A stretch of 42,848 nt of DNA from Geomicrobium sp. JCM 19039 (lineage in GTDB: Bacteria; Bacillota; Bacilli; Bacillales; Marinococcaceae), in NCBI RefSeq assembly GCF_000698145.1, contig NZ_BAXB01000028.1, forward strand, positions 1 to 42,848. Reading direction: 5' to 3'. Under the pieces are notes generated by a model. That model was not told the origin of the DNA, searched no databases, and saw only the letters and a program-made list of their open reading frames with translations. Both the position numbers and the translations under genes were made by a program. The stretch's first letter is position 1; the number at the start of each line of letters is the position of its first letter. This document shows, piece by piece, positions 28,013-36,625 of the stretch.

Positions 28013-29125
28013 ATGAATGGTTGGAGAAAACTTCTCAAGTTTGCGCCGTTTATGGCAGTCTTCCTGTTCCTAGCAGGCTGTGGTGAACGGAGATTGACGG
28101 CTCTTGATCCAATGGGACCTCAGTCACAATGGATTTATGACAACATGATCTTGAGCCTTTACGTAATGGCAATCGTAATTATTGTAGTCTTTGTGTTGTT
28201 CTTTATCGTTGTTATTCGATTCAGACATAAAGAAGGAGATAACGAATACCCTGAACAGGTACATGGAAGCACAAAGCTTGAAGTTGCCTGGACAGTGATT
28301 CCACTCTTCTTGCTTGCGATTCTTGCTGTTCCGACAGTGACCGGTCAATTTTATTTATCGAATACCGGCCTAGAAGATGCTGAAGCGCAAGAAGATGTAA
28401 ATGAAGAAGAGTTGTCTGAAGAAGAATTAGAAGAACTGAATGATGACGTTCTTCAAATTACAGCAACAGGTCATCAGTTCTGGTGGCAATTTGATTACAA
28501 CCATGGTGATGGATTCACTGCCGGAAATGAAGTATATGTTCCGGTTGGAGAGAAAGTCGCGTTCATCTTGGAAGCTGAAGATGTTATGCACTCGTTCTGG
28601 GTTCCTGCACTTGCAGGTAAGGTTGATAACATCCCTGGAATTGAAAACTACATGTGGCTACAAGCAGATGAACCAGGGGTTTATAAAGGGAAATGTGCTG
28701 AGCTTTGCGGACCTTCCCACGCGCTCATGGACTTCAGGTTAATCGCTTTGGAACAAGACGACTATGAAGAGTGGGCAGAATCAATGCAAGAAGAAGCAGA
28801 AGAGCCTGCGGATACACTCGCTAACCAAGGTCGTGAAATCTTTGAAGAGCAAGGGTGTATTAGTTGTCACGCTGTCGAAGGACAAGGGTCTGCGCAAGGA
28901 CCAGCATTAACGAACTTCGGCGATCGCGAGACTATTGCGAACTACCTAGAAGTCACAGATGAGAACCTAAAAGAATGGATTCAAGACCCACAATCGTTAA
29001 AACAAGGCAATGAGATGCCGGCGTATCCAGAGCTCAGCGATGAAGAGCTCGACGCGATTGTTGCTTACTTGAATCAATTAGAGAAATTAGATCCAGAAAC
29101 GAAAGAGGGACTTGAACGAGACTAA
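28013..29125 (+). CDS. ctaC: Cytochrome caa3 oxidase subunit II with cytochrome c domain
   Basis: A 370-residue lipoprotein: signal peptide with lipobox LAGC, two membrane helices, an extracellular cupredoxin domain with the CuA site (CAELCGPSHALM plus the upstream HSFW), and a C-terminal cytochrome c domain with CISCH heme-binding motif and axial Met in NEMPAYPEL. It passes electrons from its own heme c to CuA and on to subunit I. A loop rich in Asp and Glu (about residues 122-144) lies before the cupredoxin domain, as in alkaliphile CtaC proteins. It is the first gene of the ctaCDEF cluster. Confidence 0.95.
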   Translation: MNGWRKLLKFAPFMAVFLFLAGCGERRLTALDPMGPQSQWIYDNMILSLYVMAIVIIVVFVLFFIVVIRFRHKEGDNEYPEQVHGSTKLEVAWTVIPLFLLAILAVPTVTGQFYLSNTGLEDAEAQEDVNEEELSEEELEELNDDVLQITATGHQFWWQFDYNHGDGFTAGNEVYVPVGEKVAFILEAEDVMHSFWVPALAGKVDNIPGIENYMWLQADEPGVYKGKCAELCGPSHALMDFRLIALEQDDYEEWAESMQEEAEEPADTLANQGREIFEEQGCISCHAVEGQGSAQGPALTNFGDRETIANYLEVTDENLKEWIQDPQSLKQGNEMPAYPELSDEELDAIVAYLNQLEKLDPETKEGLERD

Positions 29126-29159
29126 TTGTTCAAGGTATGCATAAAGGAGGCTAATCCAC

Positions 29160-31035
29160 GTGGTAAGAGAGGCTACGAATACGCTCAGAAAGAGCGTGCT
29201 TTGGGATTGGTTGACGACTGTTGACCATAAGAAGCTAGCCGTCTTATATCTCATTTCGGGTACGCTGTTCTTCTTGAAAGCCGGCCTTATGGCGGTTTTC
29301 ATGAGGATACACTCATGCGCCCAATGAATGATTTTCTAAGCGGCCAAACATTTAATGAATTTGTTACGATGCATGGTACGATCATGCTGTTTTTAGCGGC
29401 AACACCGTTGTTATTTGCTTTTATGAACTATATTGTTCCTTTGCAAATTGGTGCTCGAGATGTTGCCTTCCCGTTTGTGAACGCACTCGGTTTTTGGTTG
29501 TTTTTCTTCGGGGGACTTCTCGTAAGTTTGAGCTGGTTCTTTGGCGGAGCACCTGATGCAGGTTGGACGTCTTATGTGCCGCTTGCAAGTCGAGAATACG
29601 GGGGCATAGGGATTGACTTCTATGTTCTTGGTCTACAAGTATCCGGGATTGGTACGCTCGTCTCGGGGATTAACTTTATCGTTACGATCATTAACATGCG
29701 TGCGCCAGGAATGACGATGATGCGTATGCCACTTTTCTGTTGGACAACGCTCGTAACGTCTATTCTTATCGTTTTCGCATTTACACCACTTGCAGCAGGT
29801 CTTGCACTATTAATGCTTGATCGGATGTTTGATGGGCAGTTCTTTATCCCAGGTGAGGGCGGAAACGTTGTCATTTGGCAACACATCTTCTGGATCTTTG
29901 GACACCCAGAAGTATACATTCTCGTATTGCCAGCTTTCGGTATGATTTCTGAAATCATTCCAACGTTCTCCAAGAAGCGCTTGTTTGGTTATACAGCGAT
30001 GGTATTTGCAACACTTATCATCGGTTTCCTCGGTTTCATGGTATGGATGCACCACATGTTTACCGTAGGAATTGGGCCGATTGCAAACTCAGTCTTTGCG
30101 ATTGCGACAATGGTGATCGGGATCCGACAGGGATTAAAATATTTAACTGGCTATTTACAATGTGGGGCGGTAAGCTCACATTCAACACAGCCATGCTTTG
30201 TGCATCTTCATTTGTACCGACATTCGTACTTGGTGGTGTAACTGGGGTTATGCTTGCAATGGCGCCTGTTGACCATTTGTATCACGATACGTATTTCGTT
30301 GTCGCTCACTTCCACTACATTATCCTCGGTGGTATTGTTCTTGGACTCATTGGTGCAACGTTCTACTGGTATCCGAAGATGTTCGGCCATAAGCTAAATG
30401 AAGGATTAGGGAAGCTCACGTTCTGGTTGTTCTACATTGGTTTCCATTTAACGTTCTTCGTACAGCACATTCTCGGTCTGATTGGTATGCCTCGTCGAGT
30501 GTATACATATCTCGAAGACCAAGGCATGGAAGCGATGAACATGGTCTCTACAATCGGTGCGTTTGTCATGAGTGTTGCAATTATTTTACTCGTTGTAAAC
30601 GTCGTGTACTCTGCAATGAAATCACCGAAAGCGAGTAGCGACCCTTGGGATGGCCGTACACTTGAGTGGGCGACACACACACCAGTTCCAGAGTACAACT
30701 TTGCGCAAACGCCGCAAGTTCGATCTCTTGATCCACTATTCTATGAAAAGATTCATGGAGACGGCACGATGAAGCCTGCCGAACCTGTTGCAGATATTCA
30801 TATGCCAAATGGATCGATCTATCCATTTACAATTAGTTTAGGTTTATTCTTTGTAGGTTTTGGTTTTATTATGCTCAACATGGAAGCCATCATTAGCCCA
30901 TGGATTGTAATTGCTATCGGAGGTATTATTACCTTTGGTTCAATGGCCTTACATTCTGTGAAAGAAGACCACGGTTATCACATTACGAAAGAAACTGTAG
31001 AAGAAATTGAGAAAGAGGTGGGGACGAATGGCTGA
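29160..31035 (+). pseudogene. ctaD: Cytochrome caa3 oxidase subunit I, two frameshifts
   Basis: The catalytic heme-copper subunit carrying heme a and the heme a3-CuB centre. Key features: WDWLTTVDHKKLAVLY at the N-terminus, IFWIFGHPEVYILVLP (CuB His and Tyr), and HDTYFVVAHFHYIL (heme a3/a ligands). A base is missing at about 29309 (ATACACTC for ATACAACTC, restoring FMRIQLMRPMNDF), and another at about 30124 (ATCCGACA for ATCCCGACA, restoring VIGIPTGIKIFNWLF). Repaired length is 625 residues, against about 622 in B. subtilis. It starts at GTG 29160 with AAGGAGG. The end overlaps ctaE by eight bases. Probably functional with sequencing errors. Confidence 0.92.
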
Positions 31036-31645
31036 AACGACTGATCTTTCGAAAGGACTTCCCTCCCATCCGGAACGAGCAACGCTAGAAGGTAAGAACA
31101 AGTTTCTTGGCTTCTGGGTTTTCCTCGCCGGGGAAACAACGATGTTTGCAACGTTTTTCGGTACGTATCTCGGTCTGAGAAACGGTACAGGATCTGGCCC
31201 AGAAGCAGCAGACATATTCTCTTTGCCACTCGTGTTCATCATGACGATGATTCTTTTGACGAGCTCATTGACAAGTGTGTTCGCGATGTTTGCAATGAAG
31301 AAGAACCAGTTCAAGAAGATGAAGGCTTGGATGTGGGTAACGGTTGCTCTAGGTGCTGCATTCTTAGGTTTTGAAATCTATGAGTTTGTGGAATATGTAC
31401 ACTATGGACTTGGATTCACGACAAGCGCATTTGCTTCATCATTTTATGCACTTGTTGGTTTGCACGGTGCTCACGTTCTCTTTGGACTTTTGTGGATCAG
31501 TTTGTTACTCATTCGCTATCGCAATTCCGGAATTACGTTAACGAATGCACCGAAATTCTATGTTTCGAGTCTGTACTGGCACTTTATTGATGTCGTGTGG
31601 ATCTTTATCTTCACCGTCGTCTATCTAATGGGAATCGGAGGTTGA
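31028..31645 (+). CDS. ctaE: Cytochrome caa3 oxidase subunit III
   Basis: A 205-residue membrane protein with five helices. The C-terminal SSLYWHFIDVVWIFIFT is the subunit III signature. Subunit III stabilises the oxidase core. ATG 31028 is preceded by AAAGAGGTGGGG and lies inside the end of ctaD, so translation is coupled. ctaF follows after six bases. Confidence 0.95.
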   Translation: MAETTDLSKGLPSHPERATLEGKNKFLGFWVFLAGETTMFATFFGTYLGLRNGTGSGPEAADIFSLPLVFIMTMILLTSSLTSVFAMFAMKKNQFKKMKAWMWVTVALGAAFLGFEIYEFVEYVHYGLGFTTSAFASSFYALVGLHGAHVLFGLLWISLLLIRYRNSGITLTNAPKFYVSSLYWHFIDVVWIFIFTVVYLMGIGG

Positions 31646-31651
31646 TCATAA

Positions 31652-31996
31652 ATGGGTGAAAATTTATCTCAACCCTTTGAGAAAAGTGCGATGACTCAAG
31701 AAGAGATGGTAAAGATAAACCGTGAGCAACGGATTCAAACGATTGCATTTGCATTCATGATTGCAATTACGTTGCTAGCGTTTATCGCTGTTGGCGCAGA
31801 TGTTGTGCCTGGCGCCTTTGCAACACCATTTATCCTCGGACTTGCAGGGGTTCAACTCTTCTTGCAGCTGTTCTATTTTATGCACCTAAAGGATAAAGAC
31901 CACGGTTGGCCGAATACGTTTATTGTATCCGGAATCGTGCTTGTTATTCCTACCATTGTTGCACTTATGCTTCTTATCGGTGTGACGAAGTACTAA
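31652..31996 (+). CDS. ctaF: Cytochrome caa3 oxidase subunit IV
   Basis: A 114-residue membrane protein of the bacterial subunit IV type with three hydrophobic segments and the conserved LQLFYFMHLKDK. It is the last structural gene of the oxidase cluster and is followed by a strong terminator. In B. subtilis ctaG comes next; it is absent here. Confidence 0.93.
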   Translation: MGENLSQPFEKSAMTQEEMVKINREQRIQTIAFAFMIAITLLAFIAVGADVVPGAFATPFILGLAGVQLFLQLFYFMHLKDKDHGWPNTFIVSGIVLVIPTIVALMLLIGVTKY

Positions 31997-32010
31997 ATGT
32001 GAGTAAAGGA

Positions 32011-32045
32011 AAACCCATACGGTCATGACCGTATGGGTTTTTTCT
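32011..32045 (+). terminator. Terminator of the cta operon
   Basis: A perfect palindrome with 15-base arms, AAACCCATACGGTCA and its complement, followed by Ts. Confidence 0.92.
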
Positions 32046-32091
32046 CGGCTCTACACTAAATGTTAGGGTGGGAAAACAACTGAGGCAAAAA

Positions 32092-32310
32092 ATACGCAGG
32101 CTCCTTTGTCCTCTATACTTGAATTTGCCGAGAAACTAGTCATAGACAAGGAGCTGCGTATCCATGCAATGTATCACGCTTTGGAGACTTCAATGCTGAA
32201 AGAGATGAAAAAGGCTGTAAAAATGTAGAAGAAGTGGCAACCAGAAATACTCAACAGCATTATTTTTGGTTACACGGGTGGTTCCATAGAAGACTAAACA
32301 ACTAAATATC
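32092..32310 (+). mobile_element. Decayed transposase fragment, possibly ISL3-like
   Basis: One frame from 32121 reads EFAEKLVIDKELRIHAMYHA and later, after a stop, KKWQPEILNSIIFGYTGGSI, then another stop. The latter resembles the C-terminal NSIxFGYxNGxxEGxNNKIK region of ISL3-type transposases. Stops interrupt it, so it is a relic. An imperfect inverted repeat flanks its start: ATACGCAGGCTCCTTTGTC (32092-32110) against GACAAGGAGCTGCGTAT (32145-32161). The family call is tentative. Confidence 0.45.
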
Positions 32311-32739
32311 TTAATGAAATTGTGTAAAAAGGCAAGTAGGGTGTAAGGCTGAGAAACATACGGCGGCCTCCTTAGCAGGTTGGTGCGACATCATTATGAT
32401 TCATAATGATGTCGAACTTCCTTATTCCATTTGCCAAAGATCCTCACGTGAAGCCAGGTAGCTGATGCAACGCGTAGCCATTACAACCCCTAGTCTTCTA
32501 TAAAAACAATATCTATATAATTTCAACTATAGAATTTGTTCACGAACCAATGGTAAACCAATTGTTAGAGCTTAAAGGTAAAAGTCGTTGGAGATCGATG
32601 TTAATTGTTTACAATGGGAGTATTAATGAATGGTTTCTATGACTACCATTGACAGTCAAAGTGCATCGATAACTTTTCGTGTCACAATTAAGCACCTTTC
32701 GTGCAATAACGTTGCGTATTCAGTACCGTTGTTTGGAAC

Positions 32740-32872
32740 GAAAGGCGGTGACGCCTGTAGAAGTTGGGCCGGGACGAGACCCCGCAGGGAACGGAGTGAC
32801 CGAGGAGGCTCGCACGGTCCTCCGCGGTCAAGTAGACACAGCGAACACAAGCACCAGCGCAGGGTGAGGTGA
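32740..32872. repeat. GC-rich dispersed repeat
   Basis: The segment contains GGCGGTGACGCCTGTAGAAG, CGAGACCCCGCAGGGAACGG and AGTGACCGAGGAGGCTCG. It is much richer in G and C than its surroundings and resembles intergenic repeats I recall from several Bacillus genomes. It is directly followed by the 58-bp repeat, whose end (GCATCCGCCTGCAGTGGAAAG) may belong to the same composite element. Confidence 0.5.
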
Positions 32873-32880
32873 TGTCATAC

Positions 32881-33085
32881 TTATACTCTGGAGTGCATAG
32901 AAAACACGATGGCAGAAGTTTCGCCATCGATGTTGCACTTGTGCTCTGGAGTGTATAGAAAACACGGCGGACGTATTTTGGCCGCCGATGTTGCCCTTAT
33001 ACTTTGGAGTGCAAGCATCCGCCTGCAGTGGAAAGCAACAACTAACTGAGCAAATCAGGTAAATGTTAAGTTCATTCGATATAGG
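32881..33085. repeat. 58-bp hairpin repeat, copy B
   Basis: Two full 58-base units (32881-32938 and 32939-32996) and a terminal partial unit with the conserved tail (32997-33085). Stems are CGATGGC/GCCATCG in unit 1 and CGGCGG/CCGCCG in unit 2, both in the frame AGAAAACA...GATGTTGC. Compared with copy A (CGGTGG/CCACCG), base changes on one arm are matched on the other. Confidence 0.82.
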
Positions 33086-33194
33086 TTTTTCAACTACCTC
33101 AGAAGCTTATTGCCTCTACGCTAACATTTGTCTCGGACGCATCTGACGATTCAGCACAGCTCAAGCGTTGTCATACAATCGTCAAGGTGTGGTT

Positions 33195-33223
33195 TTGTTT
33201 CTCGAGCGGCATTCACGTATAAT
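33195..33223 (+). promoter_or_regulatory. Sigma-A promoter of ctaM
   Basis: TTGTTT (33195-33200), 17-base spacer, perfect TATAAT (33218-33223), 24 bases before the coding start. Confidence 0.6.
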
Positions 33224-33247
33224 GAAAGCGATAGGAGGTTGTCCAGC

Positions 33248-33797
33248 TTGGAAAATACGAATCAAATACCAAAAAGTAATAAAAATTACACGGGCTTAGT
33301 TGTCACGTTAACGATCGTGATTAACGGGTTAATCGCCGTGCTCTTTTTCATGGATGGTATTGGCGCAGAAGCTTCATTTGACGTTACGCTTTTGCCGATG
33401 CTTAACGCAATCTACAATAGTTTTACGACCGTTTTCCTGTTTGCAGCGCTCTATGCAATTTTAAAAAAAGAACGTGAAAGTTCATCGTCGATTCATCTAT
33501 GCGGCGTTAACGACGACGACGTTGTTCCTCGTCACGTATGTGGCTCACCATCTGTTGGCTGACTCCACAACGTACGGAGGAGATGGAATCTTACAAACCG
33601 TGTATTACTTTATTTTACTCACACATATTCCGCTTGCGGCCATCATCGTCCCGCTCGTCCTTTTATCTGTAATTTGGGGATACACGAATCAAGTGAAAAA
33701 ACATAAAAAGATTGTCCGGTGGACGATGCCACTATGGTTATACGTAAGTATTACCGGCGTACTCATTTACATTCTCATATCACCATATTATGGATAA
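33248..33797 (+). pseudogene. DUF420 family CtaM/YozB, one frameshift
   Basis: A membrane protein of the DUF420 family with about five helices. CtaM of Staphylococcus aureus is needed for heme-A-containing oxidase maturation, and B. subtilis YozB is the homologue. The frame breaks in an A7 run at about 33461-33468. Removing one A restores ILKKNVKVHRRFIYAALTTT. Repaired length is 182 residues, close to the usual 178. TTG 33248 follows AGGAGG by nine bases. Its location after ctaCDEF supports an oxidase assembly role. Sequencing error in the homopolymer is likely. Confidence 0.85.
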
Positions 33798-33837
33798 AAA
33801 AGAAGGACGGGGGTTTGCACCCTCATCCTTCTTTTTT
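33796..33837. terminator. Bidirectional terminator ctaM/yugN
   Basis: AAAAAAGAAGGA pairs with TCCTTCTTTTTT; the inner part GGGGGTTTGCACCCTC adds further pairing. It lies between convergent genes. Confidence 0.88.
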
Positions 33838-34189
33838 AGAAGCCTTTTAAGCCTTCTTCAATGCCTTTTAGTTTTGTTGCACATTTGTTAAGTACTTTGC
33901 TTGGCATTTCTTCGTCATATTCTACACCGTGAGGGTAGTAGTGGCGGCCAACGATAGGTGTCATTAGCTTCACAATGGTGTCCTCTCCAGGAATGTCACC
34001 TTCTACTGCATATGCCGGAACGCGAAGGTAATACGTAGCGTTCACACGGTCATCAAGCATTTTATAGTCAAACATGACTCTTTCATAGTCCCATTGTTCT
34101 GCATGAACAAAACCGAGCTCGTCCATTACCGGCAAGAGGTTGCCAAATTTCAATTCTTTTTCTGGAAAGTTATAGTCTGTTAGTTTCAC
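33836..34189 (-). CDS. YugN-like family protein
   Basis: A 117-residue soluble protein starting MKLTDYNFPEKELKFGNLLP, with YYLRVPAYAVEGDIP and GRHYYPHGVEYDE. This matches the YugN-like family, which has no known function. Start is GTG with GAGGAGGG upstream on the minus strand. Confidence 0.75.
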   Translation of the reverse strand: MKLTDYNFPEKELKFGNLLPVMDELGFVHAEQWDYERVMFDYKMLDDRVNATYYLRVPAYAVEGDIPGEDTIVKLMTPIVGRHYYPHGVEYDEEMPSKVLNKCATKLKGIEEGLKGF

Positions 34190-34330
34190 TGCCGTTCCCT
34201 CCTCAAAGGATCAATCCACTCTTTATTTTATATGGAAATGCTTAGATTTGCAATTGTTCCAAGTGAACTTAACGACTGGAACGTAGACAAGAGTCTATAC
34301 GTATAGTAGTTGTAAAAGGAGGGGGTTTTC

Positions 34331-34792
34331 ATGTCGGATGAGCATATGGACCCTTCGGTGATTGAATTCAAAACGTTCGTTCAAAATCATCCAGGGTTAA
34401 TCCAAGAAGTACGACACGGAAGATACTCATGGAATGATTTATATCAAGAATGGGCAATTATCGGAGGTGACCATGCTGACTGGACGTCTTATCAAACGAA
34501 CCCTGGGCCAGAGCCTGTAGGTGAAGCATCGACGAATGACACACAGACGAGTGGAGAAACGTCAACGAACGCAGCTCAAAACTCGTTAAATCAATTTTTG
34601 GAAAGCAACCCGACCGTATCATCGGTCGTCAGTCGTCTCGGCCAGATGAATGTTAATGATCTCCAAGGGTATTTGTCGCAATTCAGTGGTGTAATGGGAA
34701 ATGTTCAGCAACTCATGGGTCAATTTCAAAACACGGGTGGCCCTGTTCAAAACAGTACGAGAGAAAATCCTTTTTCGTTCCGTGGTTTCTAA
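34331..34792 (+). CDS. ylbD: YlbD-like putative spore coat protein
   Basis: A 153-residue protein with the family N-terminal segment FKTFVQNHPGLIQEVRHGR followed by YQEWAIIGGDHADW, and a low-complexity Asn, Gln, Ser and Thr-rich C-terminal half that ends ENPFSFRGF. The YlbD family is annotated as a putative coat protein. An AGGAGGGGG site precedes the ATG. ylbE follows after 17 bases, the B. subtilis order. Confidence 0.82.
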   Translation: MSDEHMDPSVIEFKTFVQNHPGLIQEVRHGRYSWNDLYQEWAIIGGDHADWTSYQTNPGPEPVGEASTNDTQTSGETSTNAAQNSLNQFLESNPTVSSVVSRLGQMNVNDLQGYLSQFSGVMGNVQQLMGQFQNTGGPVQNSTRENPFSFRGF

Positions 34793-34809
34793 CATAAAGG
34801 AGAGGTTGT

Positions 34810-35034
34810 ATGAGGAATGATCTGCTCGTATATATAACGAGTCGGCAAGATTTGAAAAGGTATTTGCGTGCCGAGCCTACATGGTATCGCATCCTGGCAA
34901 GACATCCTGAGCAGCTTCAGGAAATGGAGAAGGAAGCGAAAGTGTTTAATGGTCAGACGTGGCCACAACGTGTAGCTCGTGTTAATCAAGGGTTAGGGAT
35001 GACAATGAGTTTGCTTAGCATGTTCAGAAAATAG
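34810..35034 (+). CDS. ylbE: YlbE-like protein
   Basis: A 74-residue basic protein containing RQDLKRYLRAEPTWYRILAR and the short C-terminal helix MTMSLLSMFRK. It matches the YlbE family, of unknown function, and follows ylbD as in B. subtilis. AAAGGAGAGG precedes the ATG. A terminator-like hairpin follows. Confidence 0.82.
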   Translation: MRNDLLVYITSRQDLKRYLRAEPTWYRILARHPEQLQEMEKEAKVFNGQTWPQRVARVNQGLGMTMSLLSMFRK

Positions 35035-35048
35035 CATAAACCGACCTT

Positions 35049-35077
35049 CCTTTGGCACATACTAGCCAAAGGAGGGT
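35049..35077 (+). promoter_or_regulatory. Hairpin containing the next gene's ribosome binding site
   Basis: CCTTTGGC (35049-35056) pairs with GCCAAAGG (35065-35072), and flanking bases lengthen the stem. The AAAGGAGGG ribosome binding site of the gene at 35082 lies in the right arm. It could act as a terminator for ylbE, as a translation block, or both. Confidence 0.55.
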
Positions 35078-35081
35078 TTAT

Positions 35082-35453
35082 ATGTTGGTGTATTTCTTAT
35101 TTGTGATTTGTTTCACGATGAATGCTGATGAAATTAAAATTGAGCCATTACCAGAAATACTCGAAGTAAGCCAAGATGTACAAGACGTGCGAATATCGGT
35201 TGAAGTGAGAGACGAAACCCTTTTTGTAGAGTCATACATTCCTGATTTTACATTTCGGACAGAAGCTAAGGATCATGAGCGAACAAAAGGTTATATGACC
35301 GTATCAGTAGATGGAGAACCTGCAGAAAGTGTGCATCAAGCGGCTTTTACAATTACAGGGTTAAGTGAAGGCGAACATCACGTTCACTTCCAGTTGTACG
35401 ATCTCGAGCACACGTTGCTTTATGAGCACGAAGAGACCGTTCAAATGTCATAA
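35082..35453 (+). CDS. Small exported protein of unknown function
   Basis: A 123-residue protein whose first 15 residues (MLVYFLFVICFTMNA) look like a short signal peptide or anchor. The remainder is acidic and beta-rich, with VRISVEVRDETLFVESYIPD and a C-terminal Ig- or fibronectin-like repeat pattern (FTITGLSEGEHHVHFQLYD). I do not recognise the family. The start is set by AAAGGAGGG, which lies inside a hairpin. Confidence 0.7.
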   Translation: MLVYFLFVICFTMNADEIKIEPLPEILEVSQDVQDVRISVEVRDETLFVESYIPDFTFRTEAKDHERTKGYMTVSVDGEPAESVHQAAFTITGLSEGEHHVHFQLYDLEHTLLYEHEETVQMS

Positions 35454-35490
35454 TGGACATGTTATACTGGTGATGATGGAGGTGATTGTG

Positions 35491-35934
35491 GTGCAAACGG
35501 TTGTTTCCACACCAATTGAACTGCTCGATCGCTCAGAAGAGCTCTCTCGTATGATGCTTCAATCTGAATTATATCAAGCATTTACAGACGCAAGAAGAGC
35601 GATGAATGAAGACGAAGAGGCGCAAACACTTATTCATACATTTAATCAAGAGAAAGAACGTTTTGAAGAAGTGCAACGGTTTGGTAAATATCATCCAGAC
35701 TATCATGAAGTGACGAAAGCACTCCGATTAGCAAAAAGGGAAATGGATGTTTGTGAATTGGTGGCGAATTATAGAAAGACAGAACGGGAACTTGAGAAGT
35801 TGTTAACGGGCATTAGTGAGCTGTTAGCCTACTCTGTTTCGCCAAGTATTAAAATTCCTTCGTCGAATCCATACTTTGACTCATCCTCATGCAGTGGGGG
35901 TTGCGGTTCAGGCGGTAGTTGTAGTTGTAGTTAG
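35491..35934 (+). CDS. ylbF: YlbF, RNase Y-regulating Y-complex subunit
   Basis: A 147-residue helical protein of the YlbF/YmcA family. In B. subtilis YlbF, YmcA and YaaT form a complex that steers RNase Y and carries Fe-S clusters, affecting competence, sporulation and biofilm formation. The core includes YQAFTDARRAMNEDEEA and FGKYHPDYHEVTKALR. The C-terminus is a Cys/Gly/Ser tail (CSGGCGSGGSCSCS), consistent with Fe-S coordination. GTG 35491 is chosen, with GGAGGTGA upstream; GTG 35488 is an alternative. A bidirectional terminator follows. Confidence 0.9.
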   Translation: MQTVVSTPIELLDRSEELSRMMLQSELYQAFTDARRAMNEDEEAQTLIHTFNQEKERFEEVQRFGKYHPDYHEVTKALRLAKREMDVCELVANYRKTERELEKLLTGISELLAYSVSPSIKIPSSNPYFDSSSCSGGCGSGGSCSCS

Positions 35935-35940
35935 ACGATA

Positions 35941-35979
35941 AAAATCGAGATGAAGAGGTCGAATCTTCATCTCGATTTT
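35941..35979. terminator. Bidirectional terminator ylbF/darB
   Basis: AAAATCGAGATGAAGA and its exact complement around a seven-base loop, flanked by A and T runs. Confidence 0.93.
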
Positions 35980-35981
35980 TA

Positions 35982-36419
35982 TTATTGTAGATAACGGTGG
36001 ATGAGTGCCAAAATCGAACGGCGTGTGAGTATGCCTACAAAGGCGTCGTCATCATCAACAATACATATGAATGGATGGTTAATCGAGGTCGTTAGTGCTT
36101 TATGAAATGTTGCATCCATTCGTAAACGAGGCAGTTTCGTGTTCATGACCGTATCAACAGTAATGTCATGAAGTTTTTCCATTTCTAATTGTTCAAGACC
36201 TAAAATTGAATCGAGGATTTCATTTTTACTAATCTGACCGTGAACACGGTAATCCACATCCAATACGGGTATGGCAGTATAACCAGATTTAATCAAAACT
36301 AAGAGCGCATGATCCAGTCGGTTTTGTAATTGTACGTGGGCCACTTTTTCATGTGAAATGATCAGATCGTGTATTTCTTTATTTATGAGCTGGCGATTCT
36401 TTAAGGTGTCAATCGTCAT
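35982..36419 (-). CDS. c-di-AMP-binding CBS protein DarB/CbpB
   Basis: A 146-residue protein of two CBS domains. The segment KVAHVQLQNRLDHALLVL followed by SGYTAIPVLDVDYRVHG closely matches B. subtilis DarB (CbpB, YkuL), which binds cyclic di-AMP and, when unbound, activates Rel and pyruvate carboxylase. The start at 36419 gives the same length as B. subtilis; a 15-residue longer reading has no better site. The minus-strand AAGGGACGTG is a weak ribosome binding site. Its effector partner PycA is encoded at 21497-24944 in this window. Confidence 0.85.
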   Translation of the reverse strand: MTIDTLKNRQLINKEIHDLIISHEKVAHVQLQNRLDHALLVLIKSGYTAIPVLDVDYRVHGQISKNEILDSILGLEQLEMEKLHDITVDTVMNTKLPRLRMDATFHKALTTSINHPFICIVDDDDAFVGILTRRSILALIHRYLQ

Positions 36420-36563
36420 GTCATCACGTCCCTTTCGCCTAAGCAAGACATCATACACCAGCATGAAACATTGTAGTACTATGTATAATCGTAGAAGTTT
36501 GCCATATTTTTGTCAAGAATTGTGTGATGCTTTCTGACATCGACAAAACGATTAGACTAACGG

Positions 36564-36592
36564 TAGACCCTCTGTGTAAATCCACGTATAAT
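36564..36592 (+). promoter_or_regulatory. Promoter of small membrane protein gene
   Basis: TAGACC (36564-36569), 17-base spacer, TATAAT (36587-36592). It may also serve the aspartate kinase gene downstream. Confidence 0.5.
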
Positions 36593-36625
36593 GAGGAGAG
36601 GTTGCATTATGGAAAGGAACATCGT

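Larger units (their letters stand above)
32046..33194. other. Gene-free region with transposon relic and repeats
   Basis: About 1.15 kb without an intact gene between the cta operon and ctaM. It holds an apparent transposase relic (32121-32310), a GC-rich repeat (32740-32872) and copy B of the 58-bp hairpin repeat (32881-33085). The short open frames across 32630-32930 are by-products of the GC-rich repeat. Confidence 0.6.

Noticed and set aside
32630..32927. Several overlapping short frames on both strands
   Set aside because: They arise from the GC-rich repeat; none has a ribosome binding site or a recognisable domain.
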